This document shows positions 10,194 to 18,775 of a stretch of 64,000 nt of DNA, piece after piece (position 1 is the first letter of the stretch; each line of letters opens with the position of its first letter). This stretch comes from Haematobacter massiliensis (GTDB lineage: Bacteria > Pseudomonadota > Alphaproteobacteria > Rhodobacterales > Rhodobacteraceae), in the NCBI RefSeq assembly GCF_000740795.1, contig NZ_JGYG01000006.1, forward strand, positions 2,501-66,500, in the 5' to 3' direction. Position numbers and translations under genes: made by a program. A model generated the notes under the pieces. It saw only the letters and a program-made list of their open reading frames with translations. It was not told the origin of the DNA and did no database searches.

Positions 10194-11831
10194 ATGGATA
10201 CGATACAGGACGCCTGCGCGAGCTTGGCGGGCCATCGGGATAACTTTGTGCGAGATAAAGCGGAGGAAATCGCTAGTGCGGATCGTCTTCGCTCAGGTGA
10301 GCATATGAAGTTGCAGGCGCGGATCACCCATCTTGCTGCTGAAGTGAAAACACTCCGAAAAGCGCTGAAGAAGGCCAATCACAGGCTCTACAGCCCTACG
10401 GCGGATCGTCCGCCCCAGAAAGCCGACACTGCTGAAGCGCCGCAGGATGCCCCCATCACAGATGACGCACCTCATGCGGAACCTGCGCAGGCCATCGCAA
10501 TCGCGCAACCGGCCAGAAGGACAAATGCTTATCGCGGCGGCCGCGCGCCCAAAACCTTTGGCCTCGGTGTGGAAGAGCGCGAAATCCTGATCGAAACGCC
10601 AGACCGAACCTGCCCCTGCAGCTGCGGCGGAGGTATTCGCGGTTATGACATTGATCGAACTGTCGAGTGCATTCCCGCTCAATACTACGTCGCCGTGCGG
10701 AAATATGCCCGGTATCGCTGCCGGAGGGAGGATCGGATCATCGGCACCCGCTTTGAGGCGAGGATTCTGGCGCAGACGGGCATGAGCACCAGCTTCCTCG
10801 CCCAGATCATGTGCCTGCGCTATGCGTGGTATCTGCCCTGGTTCCGTCAGGAACAGATCATGGTGGCGCAGGGCTTCCGTTTCCAGCGTTCGACCATGGC
10901 TCGCTGGGCCAGCCGGGTGGCACTTGAGGCTTTCAAGCCGATCTATGATCTCATGCTGGAAAATCTTCTGGCGCGCTCGGCGCGTCTTTTCATGGATGAA
11001 ACGACCGTCAAACAGCTGTCACCCGGCGACGGCAAAACGCGAACCAGCTACATGTATGCGTTGCACCGCGATGATCGTTCCTTTGGCGGCAATCTCCCGC
11101 CGGGAACGGTCTATTTGTCGCGCAGAACGCGAGCGATGTACAATATCAATCAGTTGCTCGCCGACAGGAGCCTGATCGTTCACCATGATGGCTACGCCGG
11201 GTACGGCCATCTGGGGCGCGCAGAAACGCCCTATGCCCATATCGTATCTGTTGACTGTTGGGCGCATGTACGGCGCCTCTTCACCGATGAGATCAAGGCA
11301 GAGAAATCCCTATATGCAACGGAGATCGTCGACTTGATCGCGGAACTTTATGCGGTCGAAAAGCCGATCAACGGCAAAGCGCCTGATGTTCGCGCCGAGA
11401 TCAGGCAACGACAATCAGTACCAATCCTGGACCGGATCCGGTTCCGGCTCGCTGAAGTCGAAAACAAGTATCTGGGAAAGAGCGATATGGGTAAAGCGAT
11501 TCGCTATGTCCAGGACCGTTGGACCGGCCTTACCCGTTTCGTCGAGAACGGATATATCGACCTCGACAACAACCCCGTCGAGCGGCAGTTCAAGCAAACG
11601 ATCCTGCTTCGCAACAATGTCTTGTTCATCGGGAGCGACGAAGGCGGAGAAGCATGGGCAATTACCTCGTCCCTGCTTCAGAGCTACAAACTGAACCGGG
11701 TCGATCCACATCGCTATCTCGTCTGGGTGCTGGAGCAGGTGCGTGCCAGGAAGCCGCGCGCCGAATATGCCGAGCTTCTGCCGTGGAACGCGCCGCTGAG
11801 TTGCCGGATTGACGTGCCAAGAACCAGATAA
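10194..11831 (+). CDS. tnpC: IS66-family transposase TnpC
   Basis: A 545-residue DDE transposase. It has an N-terminal coiled region (LQARITHLAAEVKTLRKAL), a zinc-binding part (CPCSCGG...YRCRRED), then the catalytic core with FMDETTVKQL (Asp), VHHDGYAGYGHL (Asp) and DNNPVERQFKQ (Glu), and the IS66 C-terminal segment SSLLQSYKLNRVDPHRYL. Its length is normal for the family and there is no frameshift. It belongs with tnpA and tnpB at 2907-3679, but 6.5 kb of cargo intervenes. The ATG at 10194 is used; an in-frame GTG lies at 10185. It ends inside a 13-bp inverted repeat. Confidence 0.93.
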   Translation: MDTIQDACASLAGHRDNFVRDKAEEIASADRLRSGEHMKLQARITHLAAEVKTLRKALKKANHRLYSPTADRPPQKADTAEAPQDAPITDDAPHAEPAQAIAIAQPARRTNAYRGGRAPKTFGLGVEEREILIETPDRTCPCSCGGGIRGYDIDRTVECIPAQYYVAVRKYARYRCRREDRIIGTRFEARILAQTGMSTSFLAQIMCLRYAWYLPWFRQEQIMVAQGFRFQRSTMARWASRVALEAFKPIYDLMLENLLARSARLFMDETTVKQLSPGDGKTRTSYMYALHRDDRSFGGNLPPGTVYLSRRTRAMYNINQLLADRSLIVHHDGYAGYGHLGRAETPYAHIVSVDCWAHVRRLFTDEIKAEKSLYATEIVDLIAELYAVEKPINGKAPDVRAEIRQRQSVPILDRIRFRLAEVENKYLGKSDMGKAIRYVQDRWTGLTRFVENGYIDLDNNPVERQFKQTILLRNNVLFIGSDEGGEAWAITSSLLQSYKLNRVDPHRYLVWVLEQVRARKPRAEYAELLPWNAPLSCRIDVPRTR

Positions 11832-11883
11832 GAGCTGGGCCGGGGGACACTTGCTCACTGCCTCCCGAAATTCTTGGCACGTC
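11811..11883 (+). repeat. 13-bp perfect inverted repeat spanning the tnpC stop codon
   Basis: gacgtgccaagaa (11811-11823) and its perfect complement ttcttggcacgtc (11871-11883) are separated by 47 bases that include the tnpC stop. It could fold in the transcript or be a protein binding site or a scar of an inserted mini-element. There is no T-run, so it is not a standard terminator. Confidence 0.6.
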
Positions 11884-11947
11884 GCCAGAGTGGTTCGGGC
11901 GCGAAGCGCCTGTTGCTGTGGGTGCCGCCGCCCTGTAATCATCGCCC

Positions 11948-12403
11948 ATGACAACGTGGCGCCCAGTACCCAGAATTCGCTTCAAAGCTCTCGGCCTGCA
12001 CTGGCGTGACGGTCGGCTTCTTGCTGCCGAAGTGCTGGATGATGCGGGCCGCGTGAAAGGTGTTCGCCCCCTTGGCGGCTCCGTTGAGTTCGGTGAAACC
12101 GCTGAGGCGGCGGTCATTCGCGAGTTTCACGAAGAGCTCGGGATCGCGGTGACGATCCTCGGACCTCCTGTTTTCATGGAGAATATCTACGCTCATGAAG
12201 GCGCCCAGGGGCATGAAGTTCTGGCGATCTTCGACGTGGCATTTCCCAACGAAGCCCTTTCAGGCGCAATCCGCGTCGAGTTTCACGAGGATGATGGCAG
12301 CAGATGCTTTGCAGAGTGGTATGATCTCGACGCGTTGGATCTGCCTGACGGCCCGCAACTCTACCCGGAAGGGTTGAAGGCTCACCTGCTACGGCCTCGA
12401 TGA
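11948..12403 (+). CDS. NUDIX hydrolase
   Basis: A 151-residue protein with a complete Nudix box, GGSVEFGETAEAAVIREFHE followed by ELGI, fitting Gx5Ex7REUxEExGU. The family hydrolyses nucleoside diphosphates linked to another group; the substrate cannot be read from sequence. It lies inside the right end of the IS66 transposon, downstream of tnpC, as a passenger gene. The ATG at 11948 gives a normal length for the family. Confidence 0.85.
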   Translation: MTTWRPVPRIRFKALGLHWRDGRLLAAEVLDDAGRVKGVRPLGGSVEFGETAEAAVIREFHEELGIAVTILGPPVFMENIYAHEGAQGHEVLAIFDVAFPNEALSGAIRVEFHEDDGSRCFAEWYDLDALDLPDGPQLYPEGLKAHLLRPR

Positions 12404-12510
12404 GCGTTGGCTATCCGCTCTGCGAGATCAGGTACCGACGCGACCCAAATGGCATGGCAAGGGTGCGCGTGAAGCCCGTCGCCGAAAAAGTTAGTAAAAA
12501 CAGCATCCCG

Positions 12511-12531
12511 TATTGGCGCGTAGCGCCAATA
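12511..12531 (+). repeat. Perfect 9-bp hairpin near the right end of the transposon
   Basis: tattggcgc and gcgccaata enclose a 3-base gta loop, 35 bases inside the right terminal repeat. No T-run follows. It may be a transposase site or a transcript end; the function is unknown. Confidence 0.5.
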
Positions 12532-12565
12532 TACGCCCTAGCGGCAATCCTCAAAAGAAGTGAAA

Positions 12566-12589
12566 GCGGGGGCCAGTTGCAACGCTTAC
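12566..12589 (-). repeat. Right terminal inverted repeat of the IS66 transposon
   Basis: Read on the minus strand it begins GTAAGCGTTGCAACTGG and matches the left end at 23 of 24 positions. The bases beyond it (gccgcacc) belong to a truncated phage gene and do not repeat the left flank. Confidence 0.85.
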
Positions 12590-12852
12590 GCCGCACCGGC
12601 TTGCGCCTGCGGTTCATTTATCGCCGCAGAGGGCCGAGCCTTCTAGTGGCCGAGGGGCGGCTGAACACCAAGGGTCGCGCCGTGGCGTCACGGTCGAAAA
12701 CCGGCCGGGGCGTCGTGACCGCGCCGATCTTCCTGCTGGTGCCGCAGGTGAAGCTGCCGAAACGGCTGGATCTGGCGCGGGATGCAGAGCGGGCTGTAGA
12801 CGGTGTGCCGGGGCTGATCGTGGCGAACTGGGTTGACGGCAAACTGGCTTAA
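12590..12852 (+). pseudogene. C-terminal fragment of a phage DUF6441-type protein
   Basis: About 87 residues (RTGLRLRFIYRRRGPSLLVA, VTAPIFLLVPQVKLPKRLDL, ending GLIVANWVDGKLA) resemble the C-terminus of a conserved phage head-tail protein that I associate with DUF6441. The N-terminal half is replaced by the right end of the IS66 transposon; any start codon would lie inside the transposon (for example 12400). It would normally stand between the head-completion genes and the tail terminator, which fits its neighbours. The family name is from memory. Confidence 0.65.
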
Positions 12853-12964
12853 CGTGGGCTATGCAGACGAAGCGGTCGTTCGGGACGCGACGATAGGGTT
12901 AGCGCTGAGCTTTGAGGCACACTAGACTGACACCAAAGGTCCGTCTGCCGAGGCGAGTCTTTCT

Positions 12965-14095
12965 TCATCCAAGGGACGCTACCGCTGCCCGGCGCTTGCG
13001 CTCCATCTCCGCGATCGCGGCTTGGATCTCTGGGGAAACCGGGTTGTTTGGCCCCGACGGCGGCAGGTAAGCTAGGTGCCGCCAACGCTCATCGAGGCCA
13101 GCAAGTGACACCTCGTCGGTATGTCCGCGCCGGGCTTGTCGGCGGAACAAGCTTTCCAACTCGCTCGATACGGGTTTGCCTTCGCGCATCCGTTTGGCGG
13201 TCCAGAGCGTGACGTCGACCAGTTCGAGTCCTGCGCTTTCATCGCCAGGTTTGTATTCAGGCGGAATTTCCGGAAGCATCGAGTAATTAAACTCGGGCAT
13301 GCCAGGGCCCAGACTCGATTTGTGGCCGCGTAGCTTTTGGTAGATATCCGCCAATTCCGCCTGAGCCTTGTTAAATTCGGTTTGGCGGTCGACCGTTACC
13401 CTATGCACTTTCTGCCCCATAGCGGTTGCCTCCCTTCCGATGCCTTGTAGAACCGGCTGGAAGCCCACTAAGTTTGGGGATATCTGCAACGAGGTGTCGT
13501 AGTTTCCAACGCCGTAGCTGATTGCGTCCGGATGTGCGTCTGCCCAGCGGATGGCTCCGTCTATGATCTCTCGCGAACGAGCATCGGGCAGCCTGTTGAT
13601 GTTCGCAAGAAGCTGCCTGTGGACGTTCTGAAGCATAGTGGCACAGCGTGCAGGATTTTTCTCGAGTCGGGCCTTCCATGCGGCTTTTGCGATGTCATCA
13701 TCAAAAAGATGCGCTACTTTGAAAAGCAATGGATAGCGCAACGGCGTCCAATAATGGTTCCATGCGACTGCATCATTCAGGCCAGCAGCGAAGACTTGGT
13801 CGAAGTAGCTGATGATCGCATGGTCCTTCTTATTCACTGTGAAGACAGAGAATCTTAGGTCGTTTTTCTTGCTAAATTGTTCGATGCGCCCGGCGATAGT
13901 TGTCAACTTTGCGACGCCGAGTTCGTTGGAGTGGATGCGGTTCACACCCAACTCCCTTCTAAGCGCCCGCAGCAAAGGTTCAGCAATGACGTCTAGATTG
14001 GCACGTGCTCCGAGGACGCCATAATAGAGCAGGGGTTGGTCAGGGTCGAATAGATGCAGCCCGGTATTACCGCTCTCATCGACGAAATAATACAT
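12965..14095 (-). CDS. DUF3800 domain protein inside the phage tail operon
   Basis: A 376-residue protein starting MYYFVDESGNTGLHLFDPDQ, the typical DUF3800 opening, in which D and E of VDESG belong to an RNase-H-like active site. Later motifs include FTVNKKDH and a helical middle. The longer open frame upstream (to 14356) is discarded because the family begins at this ATG. It is on the strand opposite to the tail genes, between the truncated head-tail gene and the tail terminator, with about 200 bp free on its upstream side for its own promoter. DUF3800 proteins occur as retron type VII effectors and as phage-borne accessory genes; no RT is adjacent here. A superinfection-exclusion role is an inference. 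Confidence 0.75.
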   Translation of the reverse strand: MYYFVDESGNTGLHLFDPDQPLLYYGVLGARANLDVIAEPLLRALRRELGVNRIHSNELGVAKLTTIAGRIEQFSKKNDLRFSVFTVNKKDHAIISYFDQVFAAGLNDAVAWNHYWTPLRYPLLFKVAHLFDDDIAKAAWKARLEKNPARCATMLQNVHRQLLANINRLPDARSREIIDGAIRWADAHPDAISYGVGNYDTSLQISPNLVGFQPVLQGIGREATAMGQKVHRVTVDRQTEFNKAQAELADIYQKLRGHKSSLGPGMPEFNYSMLPEIPPEYKPGDESAGLELVDVTLWTAKRMREGKPVSSELESLFRRQARRGHTDEVSLAGLDERWRHLAYLPPSGPNNPVSPEIQAAIAEMERKRRAAVASLG

Positions 14096-14291
14096 GCCTG
14101 CCCTCGATAGCCTGACCAACTCATAGCTATTCGGGAGTCTCGCATTCAGCCGCCCGGCTGCCAAGCCCATAGTCTGACGATCCGCACAGGAAACCGCGAT
14201 TGGTTGAGTACGAAGGTTCGCTTTGGCGGGCACGACTGTCGGCCAAGACCTAAGAGCCGCTTTGGCAGAGCCTCGACATTGAGAACAGAAA

Positions 14292-14711
14292 ATGTCCACC
14301 CCCCGTGAAACCATCCTCACCACGCTGCACGCGCGGCTCTCGGCGCTGCCCGCCACGGCCCTGCGCGGCGACGTGCTGCCAGAGCGCGTGCCAACCGCAG
14401 GCCTCCTGATCCTGCGCGACGGCGAGCCGGGGGAGCCCGAGGTGACGCTGTCGCCGCTGCGCTACCACTACCAGCATCGGGCCGAGATAGAGGCGGTCGT
14501 CCAGGGGGCCAACCGTGACGCCGCCTTCGACACTCTCTGCGCCAGCATCGGCGCGGCGGTTGCCGCCGACCGCACGCTGGGTGGTCTCTGCGACTGGGTC
14601 GAGGCAGAAGCGCCGCGTCCGGTCGATCTGCCGGTCGAGGGTGCCGCCAGCCTGAAGACGGCGGTGATCCCCGTCATCTTGCACTATTCCACGGCCGACC
14701 CGCTCGGCTGA
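14292..14711 (+). CDS. Phage tail terminator-like protein
   Basis: A 139-residue protein (MSTPRETILTTLHARLSALP at the start, then VTLSPLRYHYQHRAEIEAVV). Its position directly before the tail tube gene, its size and the β-rich pattern fit the tail terminator/minor tail proteins of siphoviruses, often mislabelled in Rhodobacterales. No enzymatic motif is visible. The gap to the tail tube gene is 21 bp and includes aaaggag. Confidence 0.6.
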   Translation: MSTPRETILTTLHARLSALPATALRGDVLPERVPTAGLLILRDGEPGEPEVTLSPLRYHYQHRAEIEAVVQGANRDAAFDTLCASIGAAVAADRTLGGLCDWVEAEAPRPVDLPVEGAASLKTAVIPVILHYSTADPLG

Positions 14712-14732
14712 CCCCAATCACCAAAGGAGAAC

Positions 14733-15674
14733 ATGATGGCACGAGCCCATGGGGCGCGGGCGCAGATGGCGCTTGCGTTCGAATCCGTCTATGGCACCGC
14801 GCCCGCCACGGGCTATCGCACGGTGCCGTTTGCCAGCACCACGCTCGGCTCCGAACAGCCGTTGATCGCCTCGGAACTGCTGGGCCAAGGGCGCGATCCG
14901 CTGGCCCCGATCAAGGATGCGTTCACCGCCGACGGCGATGTCGTGGTGCCGATCGACGTCGAGAACCTTGGGCTGTGGCTGAAGGCAGCCTTCGGTGCAC
15001 CTGTTACCTCTGGCACCACACCAAAGACCCATACGTTCCAGTCCGGCAACTGGACGCTGCCGAGCATGGCCATCGAGACGGCGATGCCCGAGGTGCCGCG
15101 CTATGCGATGTACACTGGCTGCGTCTGCGATCAGCTGTCGTGGCAGATGGCACGCTCCGGCCTGCTGACCGCCACGGCGCGGCTGGTGGCGCAGGGCGAA
15201 AGCGTTGCAGTCACCATGGCGGCCGGTACGCCGACCGCGCTGGCCCTGCAGCGGTTCGGCCATTTCAACGGGGCGATCACGCGCAACGGCTCGCCGCTCG
15301 GCAATGTCATTTCCGCCGAGGTGACCTATTCCAACGGTCTCGACCGGATCGAGACCATCCGCTCGGACGGCCGCATCGAAGGGGCTGACCCCGGCATGGT
15401 CGCGCTGACAGGCCGGGTGGAGGTGCGCTTTGCCGACAGCACGCTGATCACGCAGGCCATCGACGGCACGCCCTGCGAGCTGGTCTTCGCCTGGAGCCTT
15501 GGTGCCAACGCCAGCTTCACCTTCACCGCCCATGCCGTCTACCTGCCGCGCCCCCGGATCGAGATCCCCGGCCCGCAGGGCATCCAGGCCACCTTCGACT
15601 GGCAGGCCGCCAAGGCCGTCAGTCCCGCCCGCATGTGCACCGCCGTCCTCGTCAACACCGTTGTGAGCTATTGA
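14733..15674 (+). CDS. Phage tail tube (major tail) protein
   Basis: A 313-residue protein that starts MMARAHGARAQMALAFESVY, with the later segments FTADGDVVVPIDVENLGLWL and NGLDRIETIRSDGRIEGADP. Tube proteins of this type carry a two-layer β fold and polymerise on the tape measure. Two adjacent ATGs (14733 and 14736) follow a good Shine-Dalgarno (aaaggag). It is followed after two bases by the chaperone gene. Confidence 0.8.
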   Translation: MMARAHGARAQMALAFESVYGTAPATGYRTVPFASTTLGSEQPLIASELLGQGRDPLAPIKDAFTADGDVVVPIDVENLGLWLKAAFGAPVTSGTTPKTHTFQSGNWTLPSMAIETAMPEVPRYAMYTGCVCDQLSWQMARSGLLTATARLVAQGESVAVTMAAGTPTALALQRFGHFNGAITRNGSPLGNVISAEVTYSNGLDRIETIRSDGRIEGADPGMVALTGRVEVRFADSTLITQAIDGTPCELVFAWSLGANASFTFTAHAVYLPRPRIEIPGPQGIQATFDWQAAKAVSPARMCTAVLVNTVVSY

Positions 15675-15676
15675 TC

Positions 15677-16114
15677 ATGATCAGACTGAACCTGACCGCA
15701 GCCCCTGTGTGGCTTACCCTCGCCCCCGGCCTTCGCTTGCAAGTCGCGCCTCTGACCACCGCACTGATGGTCTCGGCCCGCGCCGATCCTGCCATCGAAG
15801 CGTTGCCGGACACCGCCACACAAGAAGAACTGGCGCTGGCAATGGCCAAGGCCGTCGCCCGCCGCGCGGTCCTGGATTGGGAGGGGGTGGGTGATGACGC
15901 GGGGGATGCTGTCCCGGTCTCGCCCGAAGGCATCAATGCACTCTTGGAAATCTGGCCCGTCTTCGAGGCGTTCCAGACCCAGTACGTTGCCAAGGGCCTG
16001 ATCCTGGGCGCGGAAAAAAACGTCTCCGCGCCCTTGCCGAATGGTCCTTCGGCGGGGGCGACCGCTACTGCGCGGCCTGCACCGGGCGCTGCCCCGACTG
16101 CCCCGCACGACTGA
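15677..16114 (+). CDS. Phage tail assembly chaperone (G-like, unshifted product)
   Basis: A 145-residue protein (MIRLNLTAAPVWLTLAPGLR, then EGINALLEIWPVFEAFQTQY). Placed between the tube and tape-measure genes, it is the G protein of the G/GT pair. Its last 30 residues after the slippery site are Pro/Ala-rich and unlikely to be structured, as expected for the unshifted product. ATG at 15677 follows the tube stop by two bases. Confidence 0.8.
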   Translation: MIRLNLTAAPVWLTLAPGLRLQVAPLTTALMVSARADPAIEALPDTATQEELALAMAKAVARRAVLDWEGVGDDAGDAVPVSPEGINALLEIWPVFEAFQTQYVAKGLILGAEKNVSAPLPNGPSAGATATARPAPGAAPTAPHD

Positions 16115-16341
16115 ACCGGCCGCAGACGAAAGAAGGCTGGCAGGTCTGGGATCTCGTCGGCCGCCTTGGTGGGCAACTGCGGGTGATCCCCGGCGCGGTG
16201 CTGGGCTGGGACATGGGCGCGGCGCTGGCGATGGCGCAGGCCCTTGGGATCGACACCCTTATCGCCGCCGAACTGCTGCCCGAGATCGAGGCAGTGATGG
16301 TGCGCAAGCTGAACGAACAGATCGGAGAGGGACATGGCTGA
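15677..16341 (+). CDS. Tail assembly chaperone fusion GT made by -1 frameshift
   Basis: The frame slips back one base at A-AAA-AAC (16015-16021) and continues for 107 codons to the TGA at 16339-16341. The extension begins RLRALAEWSFGGGDRYCAAC and includes CPDCPARL, a four-cysteine cluster, then WQVWDLVGRLGGQLRVIPGA. The T domain has no start codon or ribosome binding site of its own, so the fusion is the only sensible way to make it. Its stop overlaps the tape-measure start by eight bases. The G:GT ratio controls tail assembly in lambda-like phages. Confidence 0.8.
16015..16021 (+). promoter_or_regulatory. -1 ribosomal frameshift heptamer A-AAA-AAC
   Basis: In the chaperone frame the codons are gaA AAA AAC. 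This is a canonical X-XXY-YYZ slippery heptamer at exactly the point where the downstream frame must be entered. The following bases are GC-rich and could form a stimulatory structure. Confidence 0.8.
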
Positions 16342-18775
16342 GAAGAGGGTCTCTGTCCGACTGGTCGCGGAAGGCGGCCGTCAGGTCCGGGCTGAGTTGG
16401 AAGGCATCGGCGAGGCTGGCACGCGCGGGTTTGGCCGCCTGTCTTCCGAGATGGAACTGGCCAATGCCCGCCTCGGCAGCTTTGCCCGCAAGGCCGGGAT
16501 CGCTCTGGCGGCGGTTACCGCCGCCGCTGCCGCTGCGGGCGTGGCGATGGTCCGCTCAGGGCTTGATGTCATCGGCGCACAGGCCGACATGGCCGCTTCG
16601 CTCCGGACCACTGTCGAAAGCCTGCAGGTGCTGACATGGGCTGGCGAGTTGGCCGGTGTCTCGATGGGCGACATCGACCAGGCCACCAAGAAGCTGACCA
16701 CGCGGCTTTCCGAAGCAGCAGCCGGATCGGGTTCGGCCGTTGGGGCTTTGCAGCGGCTGAACCTGACAGCCGCCGAACTACAGGCCTTGCCGCTCGACCA
16801 GCGCATCGTCGCCATCCAGGACGCCTTGGCCCGTTATGTTCCCGAGGCCGAACGCGCCGCCGTGGCGTCCGACCTGTTTGGCGACCGTGCCGCACTGGCG
16901 TTTCTGCGCATCGACTCCGCGACCTTGCGAGAGGCGGCGCAGGATGTGCAGGATTTCGGGGTGGCGGTCAGCGCGGCTGATGCGGCACAGATAGAACGCA
17001 CCGGCGATGCCATCGCCAAGTTGAGCCTGATCTGGCTTGGCCTGACCAACCGCCTGACCGCTGCTGTCGCCCCGGCACTGGAAACGGTGGCGAACGCGCT
17101 GTCCAACATGGCGCGCGGCACCGGGCCCATCGGCGGTGCAATCACCGCAGTCTTCGATAACCTCGCACGCCTCGCCACCTATGCCGCGACGTTTACCGCC
17201 TTCATGGCGGGTCGTTGGGTGGCGGGGTTGGCAGTGGCGGCCCTGTCCGTACGCGGCCTCGCCACGGCGCTGGTCTTTCTGCGCGGGGCGCTGATCCGCA
17301 CGGGCATCGGCGCGTTGATCGTTGGCGCGGGGGAACTGGTCTATCAGTTCTCGCAGCTTGTGACCCGTGTCGGCGGTGTGGGCGAGGCCTTCCGCCTGCT
17401 CGGCGATCTGGCATCGGAGGTCTGGTCGCGCATCGGCCTCGCTCTCGACGCCGCATTCGCCAACATGGCTGCGGGCTGGGAGGGTCTGAAGGCGGCCGGG
17501 CTCTCGGCCCTCGAGGGCACCATCGCGGGCGTGGTCAGTTTCGGGGACCGGACGGCTGCGATCTTCCAGGGCGCTTATGATGCGGCGGTCGCAATCTGGG
17601 GCAGTCTGCCCGGCGCCATCGGCGATTTTGCCTTCCAGGCCGCGAACGGGCTGATTTCCGGGGTGGAGGCGATGCTGAACGGCGTCGTCACGCGCATCAA
17701 CAATTTCATCAACGGATTGAACGCTGCCTTGGACCTTCTGCCCGACTGGGCGGTCGGCGAAGGTGGGGTGCGGATCGGCACGCTTGACCCCGTGGAACTG
17801 GCGCGGATCGGCAACCCGTTCGAGGGTGCCGCAACCGCCGCCGGGGCGGCCGCAGCAGATGCCTTTTCAGCCGCGCTCTCGCGCACCTATCTCGAGCCAC
17901 CCGACCTCGGGCTTGGCACGATGGCAGATGACGCGCGTGGCCGGGCCGATGGCTATCGCGAGGCGGCTGGCATGTTGGCAGATGCTGCCGGCCGTCCACT
18001 GGCCAATTGGCAAGCCTTACGCGACGCGGTGACCGGCACAGGGGCGGAGGCAGAAGCCGCGCTGGCAGATGCCGCCAACTCTGCGGATGCCCTGAACACC
18101 GAACTGGACGACACCGCTGCTGCTGCCGGGAATGCAGGCGCAGCGGCGCGTGACGCCGGGACTGACGCTGCCGCAGGGGCTGACCAGGCTGCGACCGGAT
18201 GGGGTGCCGTATCAGCCGCGCTCGCCGACTATGCCGCCAAGGCGCGCAACATCGGCGGTGATATCGGGAGCGCGTTGGTCGGGGCCTTCACCTCGGCGGA
18301 GAACGCCGTGGGCGAGTTCGTCAAGACCGGCAAGCTCGACTTCCGCGATCTGGTCACGTCGATGATCGCCGATCTGGCCAAGCTGGCGGCGCGGCGGTTC
18401 ATCCTCGGCCCCATCGCCAATGCGCTGTCGGGAGCGCTGGGCGGTGCGGGTGGTATCTTCGCAAACATCCTCCACGCCGGTGGCATGGTCGGATCGCCGG
18501 GGCCGGGCCGCATGGTCCCGGCGCTGGCCTTCGCCAATGCCCCGCGCATGCATGCAGGCGGCTGGGCCGGGATCAAGCCCGACGAAGTTCCGGAGATCCT
18601 TCAGAAGGGCGAGCGCGTGCTCTCCCGCCGCGAGGCAGCAGGTTACGGCCAATCCAGCGCGCCTGCGGTCAACGTCACCATCATGGCGCGCGACGCCGAA
18701 AGCTTCCGTCAGTCGCGCACGCAGGTGGCCAGCGACATCGCGCGCGCTGTGTCCCTCGGCCGGAGGGGCATGTGA
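16334..18775 (+). CDS. Phage tail tape measure protein
   Basis: An 813-residue protein beginning MAEKRVSVRLVAEGGRQVRA. It has an Ala-rich helical N-terminal third with a hydrophobic segment (AGIALAAVTAAAAAAGVAMV), a central region of further hydrophobic helices (GRWVAGLAVAALSVRGLATA) and a C-terminal lambda-H-type end with KLDFRDLVTSMIADLAKLAA, then HAGGMVGSPGPGR and EVPEILQKGERVLSRREA. Its length sets the tail length in related phages. It overlaps the GT stop upstream and shares its last base with the ATG of the DUF2460 gene (TGATG). Confidence 0.92.
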   Translation: MAEKRVSVRLVAEGGRQVRAELEGIGEAGTRGFGRLSSEMELANARLGSFARKAGIALAAVTAAAAAAGVAMVRSGLDVIGAQADMAASLRTTVESLQVLTWAGELAGVSMGDIDQATKKLTTRLSEAAAGSGSAVGALQRLNLTAAELQALPLDQRIVAIQDALARYVPEAERAAVASDLFGDRAALAFLRIDSATLREAAQDVQDFGVAVSAADAAQIERTGDAIAKLSLIWLGLTNRLTAAVAPALETVANALSNMARGTGPIGGAITAVFDNLARLATYAATFTAFMAGRWVAGLAVAALSVRGLATALVFLRGALIRTGIGALIVGAGELVYQFSQLVTRVGGVGEAFRLLGDLASEVWSRIGLALDAAFANMAAGWEGLKAAGLSALEGTIAGVVSFGDRTAAIFQGAYDAAVAIWGSLPGAIGDFAFQAANGLISGVEAMLNGVVTRINNFINGLNAALDLLPDWAVGEGGVRIGTLDPVELARIGNPFEGAATAAGAAAADAFSAALSRTYLEPPDLGLGTMADDARGRADGYREAAGMLADAAGRPLANWQALRDAVTGTGAEAEAALADAANSADALNTELDDTAAAAGNAGAAARDAGTDAAAGADQAATGWGAVSAALADYAAKARNIGGDIGSALVGAFTSAENAVGEFVKTGKLDFRDLVTSMIADLAKLAARRFILGPIANALSGALGGAGGIFANILHAGGMVGSPGPGRMVPALAFANAPRMHAGGWAGIKPDEVPEILQKGERVLSRREAAGYGQSSAPAVNVTIMARDAESFRQSRTQVASDIARAVSLGRRGM

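Larger units (their letters stand above)
2822..12589 (+). mobile_element. IS66-family transposon with cargo (9.8 kb)
   Basis: Terminal inverted repeats start with GTAAGCGTTGCA, the IS66-family end, and match at 23 of 24 positions (2822-2845 and 12566-12589). tnpA and tnpB stand at the left end and tnpC near the right end, all on the plus strand. About 6.5 kb of other genes separates tnpB from tnpC, where a standard IS66 has almost nothing. A NUDIX gene lies between tnpC and the right end. No 8-bp target duplication is visible (cctcagtc on the left, gccgcacc on the right), and the right end abuts a truncated phage gene. The insertion was therefore probably followed by a flanking deletion, or the ends come from two copies. 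Confidence 0.75.

Noticed and set aside
2814-12597. An 8-bp target duplication around the IS66 transposon
   Set aside because: cctcagtc on the left and gccgcacc on the right differ, so no duplication is claimed.
12400-12852. A 150-codon frame starting just after the NUDIX gene
   Set aside because: Its first 60 codons are the right end of the IS66 transposon; only the part after 12589 is a phage gene fragment.
12965-14095. DUF3800 as part of a retron
   Set aside because: Some retrons use DUF3800 effectors, but no RT or msr-msd structure is adjacent; the RT at 44374 is in another island with its own protease effector.
16041-16634. A 197-codon frame rich in Arg across the chaperone/tape-measure boundary
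   Set aside because: It is out of frame with both real genes; the frame entered by the -1 shift explains the region.
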